Below, in pieces: positions 1-11,800 of a stretch of 64,000 nt of DNA. The DNA is from Nyssa sinensis (taxonomy: Eukaryota; Streptophyta; Magnoliopsida; Cornales; Nyssaceae). Under the pieces are notes generated by a model that saw only the letters and a list, made by a program, of their open reading frames with translations, ran no database searches and had not been told where the DNA came from. Each line of letters opens with the position of its first letter. The stretch's first letter is position 1. Location of the stretch: contig CM018038.1 in assembly GCA_008638375.1 (NCBI GenBank), positions 17,000,985 to 17,064,984 of the forward strand. Direction: 5' to 3'. A program made the position numbers and the translations under genes.

Positions 1-832
1 GGGTTGGATGTGGTGGAGAAATATAATAAGGATCATCTTTGATTTTTTTTTCCTTGTTGTTTTTGTTCTCTGAAGGCCAAAGTGATAATTCAAATTATTT
101 TTTTTTATAACTATAATAATTCTAATCCCCTCTCAATTTCTTAGACTCCTAATTTTTGTCTAAATTTTGTTGCTAAAGTGTTTTTGCAAAGGGATCAAAG
201 AATCTAAGACAGAAAATAGTACTTACTGTTCCCTGTGGGCAAGGGGCTGCTTTTGAGACTGTTGGAAGACTCAAAGTATGAACTTGAATCAGATGTAGCT
301 ATACCTAAATCATATGTCCTGCTTGTTTCCATATGTCAGTCATACATGTGGCACACGAATGGAGACATTAATTGATATCAGTCCATTCATTTTTCTACAA
401 TGCATCCCCATTCGCGTGCCACATGTATGACCGACTTTTTTTTAAACATCATAAAATGTCAGTCGTACACATGTCACACAAATGGAGATGCATCGTAGAA
501 AAGTGAATAGAGTGATATCAATTACAAGCTTGAAGAGTGGCATAGTAGTAAAAACTATTGGGAGCTTTCTGCTTTCCACAGTAGATAAAATTTTGGGAGT
601 TTGGTTGTCTATGCTTGTGCTATTTGTGTTACTCAGGTTTTCTGCTTTTGCCTATTTAATTTTTATGATCTTGATTACTCAAGATGGTTATGTTATCTGC
701 TGCATTGATTCAGGACCTCAGCTGGGCAAAATAATTTTAGTGGAAAATGTTTAAAGTTACTAACATTGGATAAAAACTCCCTCCGACCTCACAGTTTTTT
801 CTAAATTTTCTTCTTTCTCTGGAAATTGCCAG
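1..832. other. Intron or upstream flank of the receptor-kinase exon
   Basis: No convincing coding exon is visible. The stretch ends in a pyrimidine-rich tract and TTGCCAG just before the kinase exon, so at least its right part is intron. The preceding kinase exon was not found here and presumably lies left of the window. The only structured part is the foldback at 371-522. Confidence 0.5.
371..522. repeat. Foldback (MITE-like) palindrome with 65 bp arms
   Basis: Positions 371-435 and 458-522 are near-perfect inverted copies around a 22 bp loop. The shared core reads GTCAGTCRTACACATG...GGCACAC...AATGGAGATGCAT. A third partial copy of the right arm sits at 332-360, suggesting a rearranged or nested insertion. 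No transposase ORF. A transcript through it would form a long hairpin. Confidence 0.7.
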
Positions 833-1435
833 GTTCACCTACAGCTACATGTGCATATGATGTTTTCTGCTTTGGGAAGGTGTTGCTAGTGCTAGTCACA
901 GGAAAGCTTGGCATCAGTGCATCTGGTGATGCCGCCGTGAAGGATTGGTTGGAAGAGATTTTGCCTTACATCAGTATATATGACAAAGAACTCGTAACGA
1001 ACATTGTGGACCCATCTCTTATCATAGATGAGGATTTATTAGAAGTATGGGCCATGGCTATTGTTGCCAGGTCTTGCCTTAATCCCAAGCCTTCAAGGAG
1101 GCCTCTTATGAGATATATCCTTAAAAGCTTTGGAAAATCCTTTGAAGGTAGTAAGGGAAGAACACACTACCTCCGAGAGGCTTAGAACTACTTCCTCAAG
1201 AGGATCTTGGAATACTGCTTTGTTCAGTAGCTGGCGTCATAGCACATCAGATGTAGCGGCACAGACTAACAAAGCTGAAGGAGTGAGTGGCTTTAAACAG
1301 TCAGGCACCACAGGTTCTCAGGGAAGTGGTCAACATGGTGGTGGCGATCATTCATCCCCAACCAGATGGCAGTCAAAGGAGATATTCGCAGAACCATCCA
1401 AAGGGCAAGACATAGAGAGACAGGATGAGGACTAG
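833..1435 (+). pseudogene. LRR receptor-like kinase, C-terminal exon (At2g16250-like), frameshifted
   Basis: Terminal exon of a plasma-membrane LRR receptor-like kinase resembling the predicted Arabidopsis kinase At2g16250. The acceptor TTGCCAG is at 826-832. The first part encodes the kinase C-lobe (SPTATCAYDVFCFGKVLL, LVTGKLGIS, SIYDKELV, SCLNPKPSRRPLMRYILK). Just after ILK the frame breaks: CTTAAAAGCTTTGG at about 1119-1132 has one extra A compared with the frame that continues as ALENPLKVVREEH and runs to TAG at 1433-1435 with a serine/glycine-rich tail. The uninterrupted frame instead stops at 1185. The family's EEVWAM appears here as EVWAM, a possible codon loss. Upstream exons (signal peptide, LRRs, membrane segment) are not in the window. 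Either a recent pseudogene or a one-base sequence error in an A run; if an error, this is the tail of a functional gene. Confidence 0.75.
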
Positions 1436-2457
1436 AAGAGAAGTTGATCGTTCTCGATTCTTTGTCAATAACACAGCAGGCTCCCCATTCGAGTGCCTTG
1501 CTCCATTTTTTTTCTTTTACTAGGGGTAATTTGAAAGGTGCATAGCCCCACCAAAGGAAAATTAATATTGTAGTTCGAGGGGGAGATGTTTGTTTCCCAG
1601 GACAGGGACATCAAATTGCTTATGGATTTTGAGATAGATTTTGTGGAGACGGGGGGGGAAATTGGAGGTGCCTTAGGTGCTTCATGTTCTTATTTGTTCT
1701 GAGGGCTTTTTTATAGTTAGAAAAAGTTTAAATTTTTATCTGATCTTTGTTAGGTGGTCCTCTTGTGGAATGTAAATTATAATGGTTTCCCCTTTCATCC
1801 AATTCAGGGTAAAAAACACAATAAAGATATTTACATGACCCAGCCGTTCATTTGTATACATGACCCAGAAGCTCACTTTACCTTAAATGTTTTGAGAATG
1901 TTAAGAAACTCACGTAAATTCTACATGCTCATATTTAAATATTTTACAAGACCCACAGTAAATCTTATATGAATAAAAATTTCACCTTTCATGATTTTGA
2001 TGAAATATTAGGATACTTATGCTAAGCTTGCAGTGATTTCTCTCAATTTCACTGAATTCATTAATGGTTTTGTAATGTACTTACCTTCTCAACTTCTGTT
2101 TGTTTTTTAAATTAATAATGTAATTGCTTTCAAGTTTTAGATGAGATGAAGAAGATCCACAATTGAATTTACAAAGGAGATCTTTTAGCACCACTTAAAA
2201 CAGAAAATGAAGCCAATAAATAATTCTCTGAGCCAATTTACCACAGAAAAAGCAAACCTGATTAAAGTAGTCCTGGAGGGACACTTCTTTACTCCAAATA
2301 ATTAACCCTAACACTACTAAAATGCTATTATAAAGAAAAAAGAAGCTCACAGAAGATTATAAGTTTCCATATTTGGAGTGCTAACAGCATTTTCCAACAA
2401 GAAATTGATGCTATTCTTTTATATTTTTTCTTTTTAAACATATTTCTTCACACCCCC

Positions 2458-2488
<31 letters not shown>

Positions 2489-2896
2489 GAAGGCAGTCTG
2501 ATCAAACACCTAAAATCTCTTTCAGTGATGACCAAGTTCCTTGATCATCATCAAGACTTCACCCTGCAATTTACTGGATTATCATCAATAAAACACAATT
2601 GTGAAGAGAGTTTTTATCAAGACTCCACTAAACACGGCTTCTATTTTGATCACTGTGCAGTGCCACCGGTAAAGCTCTCTTAACTCATTTAAAGGAATGT
2701 TAAATGTGGACAAAAATAGAACACACGGAAATAAAACACTAACGTACAAATATTATGCTCAATGCTAAAAACTTGGTGTTTCTTCGCCTAAATCACTTAA
2801 ATATGGAATCCAATATTCCAATTTGTTCCCACATGAAGGGAATGGTACAAAAGAAGAAAACTTTGATGTTAATATTTGAAAGAAATGCTCTGCATT
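1436..2896. other. Convergent intergenic region with 3' UTRs
   Basis: Lies between the + strand kinase stop and the - strand tRNA-ligase stop, so both 3' UTRs and terminators should be here. AT-rich, no coding exon seen. AATAAAA-type signals occur on + near 1971-1977. It contains the 26-base C run described separately. Confidence 0.5.
2453..2478. repeat. Homopolymer C tract (26 C) followed by an A tract
   Basis: An uninterrupted run of 26 C is followed directly by ten A. It lies in the 3' flank of the tRNA-ligase gene. Length is likely uncertain because such runs slip in replication and sequencing. Confidence 0.9.
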
Positions 2897-5800
2897 CTAC
2901 TCAATACCAAGGCGACATATAGGGTTTCTCTTGATGAGACCGAGATCCACCTGCAAAGATGATGATGACGACGACGATAAGTATAACCTAACCCAATTTT
3001 ATCAAAAAAATACAATTCTTGTAGCTTTTGTATGGAAGCAAACGTAGCTGTACCTTGTGTCCAAAGAGATCTCGAATGTTATCGATTTTGTACAATATCA
3101 TGGTTGGTCTGGTCCAAAAAAATAAAAGACAATATTCACACACTAGAAAATAAAAATTGTGTTTCTAAATATTCCCATTGATTGATTCTAACATGTTAGA
3201 GTCATTGACATGATTCATCTTTTTAGTTAAATTCCATGAATAATACCATCAACACCACAAAATCCTACCTTTCAAGGGAAAGACCCCATGCAATAACCCG
3301 AACATCTTCTGGGAGTCCCATAGGAAGTAACATCTCAGGCCTAAACATGCCAGAATTTCCAATTTCTACCCATTTGTTTAATCCTTCATGAAAACTGACC
3401 AAATACAGGACAAATAATCAGTCGCTGATTCTGACCCAAAAAGAAATATAAATAAAAAAATGAAATGAGAATCCAATTGCTGACATCCAAACATGCAACA
3501 GCCTATCTAATAAAATTATAAATACCTACCCGAATATTTCCATGCTGGGTTCAGTGTATGGATTGTAAGCAGGCTTGAAACGCAACTTTGACATACCTGC
3601 ACATAAGAGATGTAAAAATAAAAGTCTGAATCCTCCTTGTGATTGTTGAATTTCTTCTTCAAGATCACAATATCCTCGTCATTTTTTAATATTCCATGTG
3701 AAATATATATAGTTATTGAGATGAAAAGCTTTTCAAACAATAAAATTGCCAAGCTTCAATTTCTTGAATTTTAGGGAAGAAAAAATTGGCAAAATTTTGT
3801 TTAAAACTGGAAGAACACATACTTTAAAGGTTTAGGAGAAAACTGAGAGATTACCCAGACGGGAAAAAAATTCCTTCAGAACTCCTTTCAGGTCACCAAG
3901 AGTGAGCCCTCGATCGCATACCAGCCCTAAAACCACAAAAAAAAAAAAAAAAAAACCATAAGGTTAACAATTGATCAAAAAGCACAAGAAATCAATTAGA
4001 GGGCCCTTGGTATCCCGTGAAAGTTGATACTTCCTCTGTATTTTACATGGTATTTTAAATGACAAATCCATTATCTAGTGGGACCATTAAAGGAAACTGG
4101 AGCAATTACCAAAGCTTATGATATCTATCAGTTTAAGGACATGATTTTTAAAATTTCTAGATCATCTGTTTTGGTAGCTTACAGATTCCACAATGGCCCA
4201 ATTTATGACCATGGATTGTAATAAATAAAATAATATCTTAAAAAATGGGACAGTTCAATTGACAAGGGACATCTAACATGCCTTCTTGTTTGCTAATCAG
4301 GTCAATTACTTTAGTGAACACTAGAGGTGCAACTGGGTCAGACCAAATTAAGATCTAGCTAAACTTATCTTAATGTTCCATCCTCAGCTCAGTTAAATAA
4401 GGGGTCTGTGCCTGAATGGAGTTGCACAACTTGAGAATATAATTTAAACTTGTTTTTATTTACATGACCAAACCCCAACAAAAATTGATGGGTCGATATC
4501 GGTTCTAGGCTCAATATAAATCAGTTCTTGCTAAAATGCTTTAATCCCCAAGTTCATTGCAGGGTTGATGCCAAAACAACCCAATAACTAATAAGAGTGG
4601 AGTTGCACCCCTTATGAACACCAGGGAATACTGCAGAAATCCTTCCTTTCATTGTTAGATACCTTCTATTTGGTGGAACTCTGCAAGATGAGTTCGATCC
4701 ACAGCTTCGTTTCTGAAGACGCGATCTATAGAGTAGTACTTTTTTGGAGCAAATGGTTTCTGGACAAAACAGTCCCTCAATTAATATCAAGAAAGGTCGA
4801 CAATTACCAAAACTCATATAATATATGTGTGTTCATATAAAAAAGAAATGCATCCATATTGACCATGTAAAGCAATACATGTTTCATAGTAGGGAGATGC
4901 TATGTTAAGAAAAATGATAAATGCACTTGCTTAAACTTAAATTTCAGTTTATGTCATTATGTGTCCGAACTTTTTAGTTTCAAACCCCTACAAGAAAACC
5001 TAAGTTGAATTGCAGAGACATTATAACCACATCCTGAAGCCGGTGAAAAAGTGCTATAAAACTGGCATTCCTTGTTTGCATTTGCTAACAAACTAACAGC
5101 TAAGCACAGGCTGTAGTACAACATCAAAATTCAAGTGCTTACAGGGTATTAAACCACTTGAGAGTTGAGCCAAAGTTAAACACACAATTTATGAGGGAGT
5201 CTTTGGATCTAGAACAAAGGTATACATGACTAATTAAACATGGCAATGCAAATAAACCTGTGCAAGCAAGTAGAGCATCCTCGTGGACACAGCAGTTGTG
5301 TGAGTTCGTAGAAGGTTTTTGTTTGCCTCTTCTCTTTTCCAATCATATCCATAACTACAAGAAAGAGAATGCTGTTACAAACATTTTAAGGGTAGAATAC
5401 TGGAATTGAAAAAACAAAAGACCAGTTGCATACCCTCTGGACTCATATCCACCTAACTCGTGAACATGCTTCACCCGCTCAACATAATCTTCAGGCAGCA
5501 TCTTTGTCGTAGAAGGAACTATTAGATGTAATTACCAATTAACTATCAGAAGGAAACCAGCTGTAGCAAAGTACAAGATACTGATGCTAAAATCAAGTCA
5601 AACTAACCTTGCAGGAAGAATGTATCATGAGAATCACGAGCAGGGTGTTGTTGAGGCTGGAAAAGTGCATCAAAATTCCAGAAGCTGCAAAGTGAAACAA
5701 AAATGGATAAACATTTAAGATTGACTGCTAGTTGCTGCACTACAAAATAAAAAGAACAAACAAAATCACAGGGGCTCAAAGTTAATATCACCTAGCAAAT

Positions 5801-8800
5801 AATTCATAGTCAAGTATCATCATGTTGATTGGGAATTAGAGTGCTCTCAGGGGCTTGGGCATCAGGCATCTTTGATTATTTAATAAAACGCTTGTCGGAA
5901 AACGGACATGAAGGTATTCAGAGGAGTGGAATAGCATGTGGAGGCCAGTTGTGGAGAGTATGATAGTGCAAAGGGAGAGTGGAGTTCAAGGGAGGTTAGT
6001 ATGCCATATCGGGTGAGGTTGTGAGGTGGGATGATTTTTCGAAGTTCATCAGGTTTGATGTCAGTAATGGCAGATAGGTTTTTTTCACATATAACGGTCA
6101 GAGTGGGGATGGAGCATTGAGGACAACATTTCTGGATTGCTGATTATGTTGCAGGTTATATAGGAGTAACTGAGCAACAAAAGGTGGAGTGGTCTGGGAT
6201 CCTAGGTTCTGCATAGTCTTTTAGGTTGGTAGATGGAGGGTGACACTTTGTCTTGGCCAATTGATTGATCAGATGGTGGATTTGGGAGTGTGGGACTCCT
6301 TAAAATTGGGTGGCATCAAAAGGGTGTAAATTTGAGGTCCTTCCCTACTGTAAGGTCCTGAAGGAAGACCGAGATAGTGTTTTTTTTTTTGGTTAAGTTT
6401 TTCACTATTTTTCTTTTCCCTTTTTTGTCTCTTTTTTTTTTTTTGGAGGGGGGGGGTTGATTTGTGGGCTCTTCTCAATATGCCATGACTCTTCCCTAGC
6501 TCTAGTGACAGGGAGTCGGCCACCTGTAGGGGTGTTCAGTATACAAGAGATCTCATTCTGTGATGCATTCAAAAGAAAAGGAAAGAGCACTTCTTTGAAA
6601 GCATGGAGGTTTCTATTTTGAAACTCAAGTATGTTCTTTTGGGTTCTTTGTAGTTTTGAGTTGCTTGTTATGTATACTTTGTGTTCATCAGTTTGCCCTT
6701 TAGCGCTCTTTAGCAATTTTTTATTTATCTACAAAAAAGAAGTCAATATTATTATTATTTTTTGATCGGTGAAAAGGAGTCAATATTATACAAGTCTTCT
6801 TCATGAATAATGCCCAATTGATGATGAAAACTTTTTGACAAGCAAACCTCCTTGTTTGTTAACAATTCCGAGAATAATTTGGGAAGGTGTTATATTTGTT
6901 GCACCTTATTTTGTGTATAAGGCAAAAAATGCATCCAAATGTGATCTAGTGCATCATGCATGCAACATCTTAGTCATCAAATGCATCTAGTTTTTTTTTT
7001 TTGGATCAGTCAAAGGCTTCTTATCTGTTATTAGAAGCACCAATTAACGGCGATGTACTTCAAGTGAACAAAAAATAAAGAAAAAGGTCATCTACCTGCT
7101 TTCAACAAAATTGTTTGTGGGCATCTCCTCAAATCTGCATCCAATGAGCAACCAATTTACAACAATGTCAACCTTAGAAACAAATATAATATCGTAGATC
7201 ATGTAATTGTTGATGCACACATTCTTGTGGGCACATACACAGCTTTCAGAAAGTATCTATACATCCCCCTAAGAAGGGTGCTCTTAAATTCACCTTTTTT
7301 TTTGGTCACCTGTGCTGGCAGATCCAGAAATAACACTTGGAGAAAAGAGGGGGGGGGGGGGGGGTGTTGTTCCACCACTCGTCACCTGGTGCATGTAGTT
7401 TTTATTTTTTGGATAGAATGTCCATGTGTATAAAAGAATATGGCACAGAACATCACAAACTAATAAATGTCATCATACTAAGATTTCAAAGTTAAAATAT
7501 GAGCTTGTATAGCATCAATTATGGAAATATAAGGACTTGCATAGAAAGAGAATATATAAGAAATGAAAAGGTAGGTACAGGAGGTTATGGTGCAAACTTT
7601 CTAATTCATGCTTCAATACTAATACAAATCTATGAATATGTATAAAAAATAATAGGTCGTACCCCATCTGAAGAAAAATCAACTGCAATTGTTGTCGTAC
7701 CTGAAATGAAGCAATGCAATAAAATGCAATTCATAAGAGTCCCTCACCAGGATCTAATGACGAGGATGTTGTTTTTGCTATTATCTTAGTTATTATGCAA
7801 AGAATGCAACAGTTACTATTTGTGTTAAATTATTCAGCTAGATACTGCCAATGACATCAATACTTATAGCCTTTTTCCCTAATGCTTAGGTAACATTTCC
7901 TGAACAAATATTCACCAAGTGGCAGCATTGACATCTTCATGTAGTTGTTAACCAAGCAATAGTAATGCAACACCTATGCGTCTTAGCTCAAGTATCTTGG
8001 GAGGCAGAACAAAGGTCTCACCACATGAAGCTTTTGCATCACTGATGATATTTATTAAAATTTCAAAGCTTTTCATTGAATATAAATAAATGTATCACAA
8101 AAAGTAATTCTATGTTACTAAAACATGCAAATTGTAGCTTGCATAAATTTGTACTTTAAAAGAGCTCAACAAATCTTATACAAGATCAATGTTAAACCCC
8201 ATAATTTTCCACAAAACAACCTAGATAACAAATGTTGTCATATCAAAACATCTTAATTTGTTAAACCCAAATTGTAGTTCTTGATCTCTTTGATTCTATG
8301 GTCTAATCTTACAACCATCTCTGAGTATTGCATTCTTGCAAACATTTATCTTGAGTTTTATGCTTAAGCAAAATCAAGCTGAGAAAGAAAAACAAAACAA
8401 AAGAGTCTAAAATGATATCCTTGCCTTGAGCAATGGATGGAGATGGCCTCCTTCAGTAGGCTGACCTTTAGCACTGAAGTTATATTCTTTGAACTCCAAT
8501 TCCTTCCAATCACCCCTTTGAAAAAAGAAACAAATAATTGTGAGGCATCAGCTAGACAAACTGTACATCTCATTCAAGGTAAAATTTAATCTGTGAAAAC
8601 AGATAAGCAACTAACAAATAACATCCACACTTCCAGGGGCACCCATAAACAATGTAGACAAATAATACAATTATGGTTAGGATGATAGCCAGATTCCATA
8701 ACCTTTAAAAGTATTTAAAAATCCAGTGATAAAATGCCTTGAATGATAATTATTAAAGCAATATGACTCGAGGCAAAGTGACAACAGGTACCATCATCTT

Positions 8801-11800
8801 ACTTCTAATTGAATATATATATTTGAAAAAAACTCAGTGATATGTTGGAATTGAAATGATTATTGTTGATGTATGGATTCCAGGTGATGCTAGCTGACAT
8901 GTGACTACTCCTTAGGGGACACATGTCCCCAAAAGAAAAGCTATATGGCGCCCTGGGCACTCAGTATTTCAAGCCAGTGGCGGATGTAAGGGGTGGAATG
9001 ATTTGAAAATTTCAAATGTTTTATTGTTATTTTGTTAAAATTATCTAGAAATCACAACACCCCCACCCAAAAGAAAATGAGGAAAAAAATTGAATTTTCA
9101 TAAGGCCCTTCCCAAAATTCTAATTTCACTCCTTGGCACAACTTCTTGATCCGCCCGACCTACGCCACGCACACCTCCAAGATAAGAATGCCAGGATGTG
9201 ACCGGTTGCATCCAAATGCCATTGCTTTCCGAGAAGACAAAAATTAAGGTTAAGTCACCCCACACCTTGAGCCTTCAAGCCTGCCCAAGGTCAGAGGCAG
9301 GGCCAGGGGGCCCTTCCCCAGGGAAGCAGTGGGGTGCTTTTGATGACATGGTTCCCTGCTATGTCACCGAGTTTGATATGGGTGGAGATCCTTGCTTTGG
9401 GCTAGAGTGGGAGCAAGCTGAGGTGGCTCCTCTTGAGCAGCAGGAACAAACTTTAGCCAGTCAGAAAGGTGTCCTCACGGAGAAGTGGTGCCGCATGCAC
9501 ATGCATTAGGCCTCGCCATGAAAGCTCATGCTTACATAAGTCCCATACAGATGACACTTAGCAGCAACATGCTCATATTTGAGCCGCATATCCCAATTTC
9601 TTCCCCACTAAGCCACTACTTTTAATGACATTCTTTAATGGGATGAAAGGCTGGCAAGCCTAAGACTCTTGAATGGCCCAAAGCTCCCACAACATGCTCT
9701 GGGCTAAAACTCATGACCCTTTGGACCAAGTTACTGCATCTCCACTCTTTTGTTGCACCTCTCTAATCTCTATTCGAACTGAATTACTCACACACTTAAG
9801 ATGACATGAAAGGCTGGCAAGCCTAAGACTCTTGAATGGCCCAAAGCTCCCAAAACATGCTCTGGGCTAGAACTCATGACCCTTTGGACCAAGTTACTGC
9901 ATATCCACTCTTTGCTGCACCTCTCTAATCTCTATTCGAACTGAATTACTCTCACCCAGACCAAGTCTATCAAACTTTCAATTACACGTGTCCACCTCCT
10001 AAAGCAAAAGAACCTGATTCATCAACAATTATTATGTAACAGGAGACCCCCTTGGCAAAACATTCAAGTTTAAATGTTAATCAAGGAATGCCTTTGGATT
10101 CACTTTTGTTAAACTATGGAACACAGCAATTCATTACTCCACACTTCAAGCTGCTTTGACTTAGAAGAAGACAAGATTCTCTCTCACAAAAGGAGGGGGG
10201 GGGGGGGGGGTTATGCCATAATTCACAGAGTAGAGCTTAAGCACCCCAATGTCCCAAAAATCCTGTTATGAACTCCCACAGTTTCATTACAGTTTATAAC
10301 AAAATATGTCCTTTTTAAAAAAAAAAAAAATACAGAAAGCATTTGGACTACCTTTGCAGATGATCTCGAGTCAAATCAGTAGCAGCTTTCTTTCTTTCTG
10401 GAGCGTAATTAGTACCTTTCCTTATCGAGTAGCCCTTCCATATCCTTGAAAGAAAATAAATATAGAAGTACAAACAATTTAAACTGAATATATGTCGAAA
10501 GAAAGTAAAAACACTTGCAGGAAGAGTGACCAATCTTAGGAAGAAACCAGATAAGTGAGACAACACAAATATATTGAGAAACAAGAAGAAGATAATTACT
10601 GGGGGGCAATGAGCTTTCTTCGTTTGAGAGCATCAATGTCTTCAGGGTTGATGGCCTGCAATCACAATAATATTTCAACAGTTCAATAAGTGGATTAAGT
10701 AAAATAAGTATACACATAGCAGATGCAATGAGAAGATATACTAATAAAAAATGATTCCAGCTTTGAATAGAAAAAACAGTTGTTACAAACAGTCACTTGG
10801 GCCGCCTTAGGTCACTCAAATCGCCTAGGTGAGCACCACCTGAGCAATGGTGGGCTAGGTGACCACCTAGCTTGTTGGGTGCTCCATCCAGGACTGCATG
10901 GGTCAGGGAATGCATTTTTCTATAAACAAAAAATAGATTCATTTGTTTATGAATATATCAATAGTGGGCCTCGTGTAATATTGGATCTAAACAGCGAAAT
11001 CAAATTCCGTTTAAAAGTAAAAAGAAAACTTAAGAAGAAAAGTAATTTGATGATGGGGCAATATTAATAATATTGATGATGAATTTTAATCTATAGTCTG
11101 CTTAAATTTTTTTAATTTATTATATTTTCACCATGTTGTCTGATAATTTATTGAAAATAATTCAAATATGACAAATCAAATGAAGTAAATGAATTAAAAA
11201 ATGACTTAACTAACTTTTGTATCAAGTCAATTGGTTGGGTCCGTCACCTAGGATCATCCAGCAACTTGAAAACTACGCGTGAGACATGATCATATACAAA
11301 CTTTATACAGCTAGATGCTACCGTAACTTATGCTTTCTCAAGTATATACCCGTTGTCACAGCTCAGTCTTGCATAGTAATTCTACTATAAAAACATGGTC
11401 CCTTCTGTAAACCATATAAAAAAAAATCCCATACTGAACAGCATAACATAACATAACATTTGTAGTAATGTATTATTAGCTCTTGGTGGCTTTTGTGCAG
11501 TAAATAAAATAACAAGAAACAAGCTAAGAACTGAATGCTATCACTGATACTACTGAAATTAAATTTTTCCCATGGAAAAAAAGTTGAAATTTATCACTGA
11601 AACTCAGAGCAGGGAGAGAGACTAATTATCCAAGATATAATAAACTGATGCAAGTCAAGTAAACCAAATTGAAGATATTATGCACCTGTCCATCTTGTAC
11701 CCGTAAAAGCAGATCTTTAACTGTGTCTTCCACATTCAGGACCTAAAGCAAGTGTTTACCATCAGAAAATAAAAAGTAATATACTGGAACAATGCACATA

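Noticed and set aside
482..754. 90-codon open frame on +
   Set aside because: Begins inside the right arm of the foldback repeat and shows no domain; probably intronic chance frame.
10795..11290. GC-rich block with CCTAGGTGACCACCTAG-type palindromes, resembling ends of some hAT derivatives
   Set aside because: No matching pair of termini or target duplication could be defined, so not called as an element.
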